From: Metridium senile | Lineage: Eukaryota > Cnidaria > Anthozoa > Actiniaria > Metridiidae | Direction of reading: 5' to 3' | Assembly: GCA_949775045.1 (NCBI GenBank) | Contig: OX459102.1 | Span: 2,970,101-3,034,100 of the forward strand | DNA: 64,000 nt | Part shown: positions 9,788-64,000 of the stretch, piece by piece | How the letters are laid out: each line of letters opens with the position of its first letter | Numbering within the stretch: the first letter of the stretch is position 1 | Made by a program: the position numbers and the translations under genes | The notes under the pieces: generated by a model | The model's database searches: none | Told to the model about the DNA's origin: nothing | The model's input: the letters and a program-made list of their open reading frames with translations, nothing else

Positions 9788-10650
9788 CATAATTATTATT
9801 TAAGAGAAACAGCTTATGTTTGTTCAATTAAGATTAATTATGTTTAAATGCTTATAACTTCGATAAAAGGCACATTTTTGTTGTAAAAATATTCACAAAT
9901 TCCAAGCCAACCACGGGAAAATACTACAGCTAAACAATTGAAACACATTTCTATTTACCCTGGAGCGAATGCGCCTTTTGTCAAATTGTACAGCACTGCT
10001 AGATAACATGAAATTGGAGTATTGTAATATTTTGTGCTGCAACCATCTTCACCTCATGTTGGGTTGCCTGTGTTAGATTAGTAGACATGCTAAACACTCT
10101 AACACAAAACAAATTTATGAAGTTTTCTATTAGAAAAAAAGAAACACTTTTCTTGCATCATACAAGAATTGTACATCAAGGTGGTTTTTGTGCATTTAAT
10201 TATTATTTGAAGTATTTGTACCAAATTCCTGACTGTTGTACAGGGACGGGCCGGAATTGAACCTAGACTAGTAGGCACAGAATTTGATCCAATCCAATGT
10301 CTTGCTAAGTAAGAAGAACTTAATTTGCAAAAAAGAATAGCATAGCTACTTGCAATTATAGTTTAAAAAGCTAATTAGGTAAAGCAGCCATCATCAGTCA
10401 ATCAGATAAATGTTTACTCAGTCTACGAAAATTTATTGTAGAGATATTTTGCTTATAATGTGAAAAAGATGGATTAATAAGGATTTACTTGATGAAAAAA
10501 AATAAGTTAAAAGAATAGGTAATGTAAACATACAAAAATAGAATAATTGAGTGCAAAATAGTATATCTATGAAACATTAGTAAAGTACCTAATAGTACAA
10601 TTTTGCTCATTCTTTTGTTTAATGTAGCACTATTTTTTACTATTTTTATT
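9788..10650. other. TMEM168 3' flank; no gene seen
   Basis: Presumed 3' UTR followed by AT-rich sequence. It holds the first copy of a local duplication (9879-10023). I see no unambiguous AATAAA close to the stop and no supported exon. Confidence 0.45.
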
Positions 10651-11226
10651 ATTAGAGTGGTTTTCATTAACCCGTGAAACACACTTTAGTGTATTACTCT
10701 TTAATACACCTTAATTCCATTGTGTTCTTGTGTTGTTATTTGACTATCACACTTTAACCAATGCACATTATTTCATGGGTTAATGAAAACCACTCTATTT
10801 AGCACTAATATATTGTTTGTACTTTTAACAGGAGACAATTATTTTAGTAGTATTCCTTTGAGAGCAATTCAATACTGCAGTATCACTTTATCTAATACCG
10901 CTGTTCTATTTGACAAAAGAAAAAAACTATTTGACAGAGGATAAGCCTTGATCTGTTGTAAAAATATTCACAAATTCCAAGCCCAGACTGAGATACTATC
11001 GCTGAACAATTAACTCTGGTTACTAGAGGCTTGACTAACTTTTTCCCTGACGTCTTGATGCTTCTCGGCTCAAAATACATAGCAGGGAGAGAGTTAGTCT
11101 GGTGACCACAGTACTATAAAACAATACAAAACACATTTAAATTTACTTTGGTTCGAGATTATCACTGTGCAAATGCGCTTTTAGTCAAATTGTACAGTGG
11201 TGCTAGATAACATGAAATTGGAGTAT
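9879..11226. repeat. local direct duplication (9879-10023 and 10954-11226)
   Basis: Both copies start 'tgttgtaaaaatattcacaa' and end 'agataacatgaaattggagt'. The second copy carries about 130 extra bp (about 11005-11130). That insert is itself a hairpin, with 'ctggttactagaggcttgac' pairing with 'gttagtctggtgaccacag'. Confidence 0.7.
10655..10795. mobile_element. TA-flanked MITE (GAGTGGTTTTCATTAACCC ends)
   Basis: Inverted ends GAGTGGTTTTCATTAACCC and GGGTTAATGAAAACCACTC, with TA on both sides, 141 bp. Interior AT-rich, no coding potential. Confidence 0.75.
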
Positions 11227-11827
11227 TAGTATTTCAAAAAAACACTTCCAAAAAAAGGAAACAAAAAAAAAATAGGCAGTCAAAGACTGCATGAAGCTAC
11301 TGTTTTATATGATATGAATATGAAAAATTAAAAAGAACTTAGTTAATGATATTAAAAAGCTATTCTGAAAATTTAATGACAATACAGGGAAAGTAAATAA
11401 ATGAATGAGAATAAATAAATAAAAACATGTGCAAGTGTTCAATTATGACAAGTAGTGTGTGGAGTATGATTCAAGCCAATGAATTTACAATTTTTACATC
11501 ATGGTTTGACTAACAAAATGACTTAATAATAATAAGTCATAATAATAAGGTATAATAATTTTGGTATTTTTAATACTGAATTGATATAAATTAAAACATT
11601 ATCAAGATTATATGGAATAAAACTAACTTTAACCAGGTATAGAGTGCACACCATATATCCGTGAAACAACTACTAACTGTGTAGTGCATAATAGTATTTA
11701 GTTATCAACTAGTTTGTAATCAACTAACTAAGATTTCACTCAGGCGTAAATCATACAAAGAAACACAAAGGCAGCTAATTATGTGACTATTGTTCTTTGC
11801 ACTGTTCCACTCCAGTGCTATCCACTA

Positions 11828-11945
11828 GAGTACAAACACTGAAAGTGTGCAACATAAATACCACTAAATACTGCTAAATTATGCAAATTCTTTTGTTCTC
11901 TATTGTTTAATCAACACTATTTAGTGGTAAATAGTACAAATTATT
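11828..11945. mobile_element. MITE 'B', truncated copy
   Basis: Matches 18864-19004 from 'gagtacaaacactgaaagtg' through 'atttagtggtaaatagtac', but lacks the final terminal repeat. TA is present only at the left end. Confidence 0.7.
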
Positions 11946-11977
11946 TTACTGAAAAAAGGGCCTATGTTATAAAAGAA

Positions 11978-12101
11978 ATGGTCGATAATTAGCGTGCGTA
12001 TATCCAGTTCTGGAAGCACTCGGCTAAAGCCTCATGCGACTCTTACGCTACCATCGTGCTTCCAGAACTAGATATACGCACGCTAATTATCAACCATTCC
12101 T
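11978..12101. repeat. palindrome
   Basis: 'tggtcgataattagcgtgcg' pairs with 'cgcacgctaattatcaacca', then 'tatatccagttctggaagca' with 'tgcttccagaactagatata'. Loop about 40 bp. Confidence 0.7.
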
Positions 12102-12119
12102 TTAGTGTAGCAGGTTCAC

Positions 12120-13800
12120 AAAAATACCGAAAAAAACTGGGACCTAAATGCGTGCGCTCCCGTTCGGAACTTCGCGGGAAAATGAATTCAAACTTCGCAT
12201 GTTGAAGTACGATCATCATCCAAGCTTAATGAGCAAATAAAAAATGGGGGCCACCATACTCGTTTAGGAGTGAGATGATCTCAAAGTGCAGCCTTTTTCT
12301 TGTCAAAAATCGCTCACGCGCAATACGAACAATTCAAGCAAAAAAGTCATTTTTTGATAGAAAAACCAAATGGATTGACAAACATTTCTTGAGACAAATG
12401 CCTAATAACCTACAGATAAATGTTATGTATAAATATTTGTGATAAATACAACCAACCCTTTGTTTTTGGCTCAAATTCGCCGCCATCGTGGCAACATTCG
12501 GTGACGCTTTCGACCGATGAAGGTTGAAGTTTTCATGCAAAAACGCATATTATTAAAAAATTAACCATAAATTTTTCTTCAAATTTTGAACACAAACAAC
12601 TTTTGTAATTCTTCATAAATTTTTAAAATATAAAATGGGGTCACCATATTTCCTTCGCGCAGAAAGAAATGCTCAGAAACAATATCCGCGAACGTCCTTA
12701 ATAATAATAGTAATAATAATAATAATTCTATAAGGCTAATATAGATACGATACTATCATTAAATAATTAATTAAATTATTAATAAATGTTTGCATATTGC
12801 CACATATCTAGAACTTACAAAACTGACTATTCCTATGTAATTTTCGATGCTGAGTTCAAATTTGTGGGTTATTACTCCTCAAAATGAATTCCAGGGGGGT
12901 TATTTCAATTTATTATTTTCTTCGGGCTTTGCTCGCATCATGCCGAAGCGACATCGAAGTCAAGACGATTTCAATGGATTTAAATGAAATTTTCAGGACT
13001 TACAGAAAAGCTCATTACTTAAAAGACGGTGTCCGCGATTTTTGATTAACGTAATTATGGTCTGTTTTGTGTCGGAACAACACTCAAAAAGTAATTGCTC
13101 AACTTTGACGTTAAATTAAAATTGATCTAAGGCAGATCTAACAAAACGCAGACGCCGTTTTTAAACCCTTTGAATGTGTTGATGTAATTTTAAGCGTCAT
13201 AGAGTGCGTACTTCTTGACATCGAACATTTTAAATAAGGTACGGTCAAAAGAGTACGCTTAATTTAAATTCGCGCACATAGGGGTCCATTTTGTATCCCG
13301 ATACCTTAAAGGAACATAGTTTCATCTTCACGACTTCAAAATGCGAGGAAACTTTCAAATATATCAATATAAACCCCGGCCTGCAAATGAACCAAGGCCC
13401 GCAAAAGACCCAGACCCGCAAATGAACCCACTAGCAGGCCAGTGAACCATGGCCTACAAATGGTTACCGGATGTTTTGCCCCCTGGATCTTTCGCCCCCT
13501 TTTAGGATGACTCGCCCCCTATATTATATTTATTAAAGTCACAGAAGCATTTTGAGCTTCTTTAAGATGAGTAAAAATCATTTCGGAGCGTATAAAAGTG
13601 ATACTAGTTAGATTAATAACTCGTAGCCTAATACGAGATAAATTTATTTAACTCTGCAAATTTCGTACAATCTTTTTCACTCTTCTGATGTCGGTTCCCG
13701 ACGAAAGCTTAATGTAATAAGATCATTATTATTGAGTACAGCAACGGTCCCATCAAGTATTAAAGTCCTATTTCAATTCTAAAGTATTCAGCTGCCTTTG
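12120..13800. other. intergenic, unresolved
   Basis: Low-complexity AT tracts (for example TAA repeats near 12700-12730) and a short direct-repeat patch around 13375-13460 ('cctgcaaatgaacc', 'cccgcaaaagaccc', 'cccgcaaatgaaccc'). No exon, RNA gene or complete transposon could be supported. Confidence 0.4.
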
Positions 13801-13807
13801 ACACTGT

Positions 13808-14045
13808 TAAGCCTAGTTTTCACTAGCGACGCAAGCACAAGCGCAAGAGACCTTATTTCGTCGTGAAAACCGTTTGACGCAGTGATAACGCAATCGCAAT
13901 CGCAAGACATGAAAAATTTTCCTTTTTTCTTGCGTTTGCGCTTGCGCGTGGCACTAGTGAATAGTTTGTTTGCGCTTGCGCTTATTCACGTCTCGTTTTC
14001 ACATGCTTGTTCTTGCGTCGCGTCGCTAGTGAAAACCAGGCTTTA
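13808..14045. mobile_element. fold-back MITE (gttttcactagcgacgc ends)
   Basis: 'taagcctagttttcactagc' and 'gctagtgaaaaccaggctt' are the inverted ends. The interior is rich in 'gcgcaagcgcaag'-like direct and inverted repeats. From memory, similar elements are abundant in cnidarian genomes. Confidence 0.7.
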
Positions 14046-14227
14046 GTCATCAAATAGTTTTAATTAAATCAGACAAAACAGGTTGAAAACATGTTATTCG
14101 AGAAACATCAATACTGTGTTCACGTTAAAAACGATAGGCCCGTTACCGTCATTAATAACAATCACGAACGAAAGGTATCCCAGATAGATAAAAAAATAAT
14201 TTTTGGAGCTGGCTCCATATCACATAC

Positions 14228-14438
14228 CAATATATAGCCCAAGAACTCCCATTAAGACAACTTTCATGCTTTTATCAAAATCTGCACGTTTTTTGCACAT
14301 GACTACATCTAGGAAATCGAGGATCGTGTAACGACATTTATATTGACATGTCTTTGCTAGACTCAGCTGTCCGTTAAAACTGAAGTCGCTAAAAATGCAT
14401 GGAATTATCGAGGCACATTTGTTTACATTGGCCACCAT
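14228..14438 (-). CDS. putative first exon of an unrecognised membrane protein
   Basis: ATG at 14436-14438 in context AAAATGG. 70 codons plus one base, then a consensus donor ATTG|GTATGT. The peptide starts MVANVNKCASIIPCIF, has a central YKCRYTILDFLDVVMCKK, and ends in a hydrophobic segment KVVLMGVLGLYIG that would be a membrane span. It starts 171 bp downstream of the CFAP54 stop on the same strand. I could not find the next exon to the left and do not recognise the family. A chance ORF remains possible. Confidence 0.35.
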
Positions 14439-14552
14439 TTTGTAAAATGATATGTACCATACTTCCCATAAATCCCTGCGCGCATCGGGAAAAGCTGGAA
14501 CGCGCCATTGTAAACATGCACATCGACATGATTTTTGTCATTAAAGACCAGT

Positions 14553-14558
14553 TTTATT
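14553..14558 (-). terminator. candidate polyadenylation signal of CFAP54
   Basis: AATAAA on the minus strand, 51 bp after the CFAP54 TGA at 14609-14611. The cleavage site is not determined. Confidence 0.5.
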
Positions 14559-14608
14559 TCTTTCAAAGAAAATATATGATAAGTTAAAAATCAAAGTAAG
14601 CTAAATGC

Positions 14609-62195
<47,587 letters not shown>

Positions 62196-62199
62196 CTAA

Positions 62200-62960
62200 A
62201 CAAACCAACAAGTACATGTATCAATTAAATAGAAATGATAAAGATTCATCCATGACCATGGATATGAAATAATTATTTTTTGCGTATAAAAACTTAGAAT
62301 TAGGTAGAGAAAAGGTTGTGTGGCTAGCTAGGGTGGGGTGGAGTACATGACGGTTAATGACAGGTGTGGATTCAAGTGATCAGTGGTGATATTTTTTGGG
62401 TGGCCCCCTTTTGAGCAGGCAAGTCTTAACACTTACTAGTAATTATTTTTTTGAGACTCAACTTAAAGGCTACTTAAGTACAGACCTATACAGACAACTC
62501 CCCTTGGGGCTTTTCAGTGACTGTTTACAAATTTCTTATGTTACATGATATGTAGAGGACTTATCGAACTGCTAGAAGCAGTTTACAACCATGAGTATGT
62601 ACATGCCTCCCAGACCTAACTGTTGTACCGGGAGACAATCCCCTACTCTGCGAACAGCACAACAGGATCTTTAACGAATGCCTTATAGGTTAATTCTGAG
62701 TTGAGTGTGAGTTAGCTAATTCTTGTCAATAGAAGACAACCATTACTTTTCAGTATTATTAATAAACCACATGGAAACATTAGGGTTCTAAATATATACT
62801 AAAGCTGTTTATGCATGCGTTTTGGAATCTGAATCTGCACAGTTGAATTTTTGTTGTGCTGTATTTATAAATAATTATTTAAAGAAAATAGGGGTAATTG
62901 TGGTACTAGGGGGGGGGGGTCATCTGGTGTCACTAGGGTGACCCTCTAAATCTTTCCCTG
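62200..62960. other. CFAP54 intron, no exon seen
   Basis: No frame with splice support. Contains a G-run near 62911-62920. Confidence 0.45.
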
Positions 62961-62969
62961 GCAAGTTGC

Positions 62970-63130
62970 TTGGTGAAAAGTGGGTAGTATAGGCTGCATC
63001 GGTGTTTGATATAAACGATAGGTAATATAATGAAATTTGTAACATCGTAAAAAATGTTGACTTAACTTTACTGACGTTTCGAGCTTTAGCTCTCCGACGA
63101 AGGGTCATAATTTTTTATGGTGTTACAAAT
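62970..63130. repeat. dispersed repeat 'A' copy
   Basis: 'tgtttgatataaacgatagg', 'aatgaaatttgtaac', 'gttgacttaactttactgac' and 'gtttcgagctttagctctcc'. Confidence 0.8.
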
Positions 63131-64000
63131 GATCAACATGGGTCATTGTACTTGTAAGAATATAATGCTAAAATGTTTTAAAACATATTACAGGGTTCGT
63201 GCAGGATTCCAATTGAAACATTCAAGGACTTTTCAGGACTATTCCAGGACCAAAATGTTAATTTTCAAGGAGTACATGTATATAATATGTATATAATATG
63301 AACATTTCTACATTTTATTTGTTTGGTGTTTTCATGTAAACTTTATAATTCCAATTGCTCTTAGAATATTAATTCATTATTAACCCTTTGAGTCCTACGG
63401 CGCCCGAAACCGCCCGTAAAACAAATGACCTTGCTTTGAAAAATTCTAACTTTTTTAAACAAGACTAATTTTCCCAGCCATTTGAATGTTAATAAGCACT
63501 AGGAAGTTCTTCAAATTTTCATAGCATATCAGTCACAAGAAACAAGCAATTTAGCACAAAAATTCCATATGAGCTTTAGGAAAAACTTTAGGAAAGTCAA
63601 AAATGACCGTTTTTGCCTTATTTTTGAAAAGTGGAAATCACACATTTTTGACCTTGGATATTTTAGACGAAAAAGCTGTTTTCACAACAAAATTCAGTCC
63701 TTGTGCTATAGCTTTGGCAAGTGCATATATGGGTTCGTCAGCTTTCAATTGGATATAAAGATTGAGATGAGGTAAGACAACTTTGAGGGTCGAAACCTTG
63801 ATTTTTAATTTAAAAGGAAATTTTCTTGAAGCTCAAAGTTGGCCAAAATTGGCATATTGGGCCACCCTTTAGTGCAATTTTGGAGCGCCTCAAATAGATT
63901 GGAAACTACCGACTATGACGTCATTGCCGGAACTTACCATCGTGTTTCTTTGCGCTGTAAATCAAAAATCTATTTTTAACTACTTTAAATCAAAGGTGAA
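63131..64000. other. unassigned right edge; possible transposon end
   Basis: 63190-63260 has 'ggactattccaggacc'-type repeats. From 'ttaaccctttgagtcc' (about 63380) the sequence looks like the start of a TTAA-type element that leaves the window. No ORF longer than about 70 codons and none recognisable. Confidence 0.3.

Overview
This is a eukaryotic window: AT-rich, intron-dense and full of repeats, with metazoan genes. The repeat complement points to an early-branching marine animal, most likely an anthozoan cnidarian. It includes short palindromic TA- or TTAA-flanked elements, tRNA-derived SINE pieces, a G-run/C-run-ended transposon and a 'gttttcactagcgacgc' MITE. The taxon is inferred from remembered repeat motifs and is not proven; a sponge or another invertebrate is not excluded.

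Layout. (1) Bases 1-68, minus strand: the first coding exon of a protein with a signal peptide, running off the left edge. (2) 1577-7022, minus: SAMTOR/BMT2 in four exons (373 aa), the S-adenosylmethionine sensor that restrains mTORC1 through GATOR1-KICSTOR. (3) 7739-9787, plus: TMEM168, an intronless coding region (682 aa) sharing a short divergent promoter with SAMTOR. The two genes are also neighbours in human (7q31, from memory), so this looks like old linkage. (4) 9.8-14.2 kb: gene-poor, with a local duplication and several MITEs. (5) 14228-14438, minus: a probable first exon of an unrecognised membrane protein. (6) 14609-62195, minus: CFAP54, the central-apparatus (C1d) ciliary protein. 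I traced 50 exons by splice sites; all are phase-compatible and sum to 9072 nt (3023 residues plus stop). Only the extreme N-terminus lies beyond the right edge. (7) 62.2-64 kb: repeats, no gene seen.

CFAP54 introns hold nearly all the accessory DNA: a 1.93-kb near-perfect palindrome; minisatellites of 27, 34, about 46, 54, 61 and 39 bp; a 2.4-kb satellite; an (AAGC) array of about 83 units; and many fold-back elements. Several tandem arrays start exactly at, or copy, a CFAP54 5' splice site.

No operon, CRISPR or defence system is present. The most interesting protein observation is that the C-terminal domain of TMEM168 looks like a caspase-type fold whose catalytic Cys is replaced by Ala.
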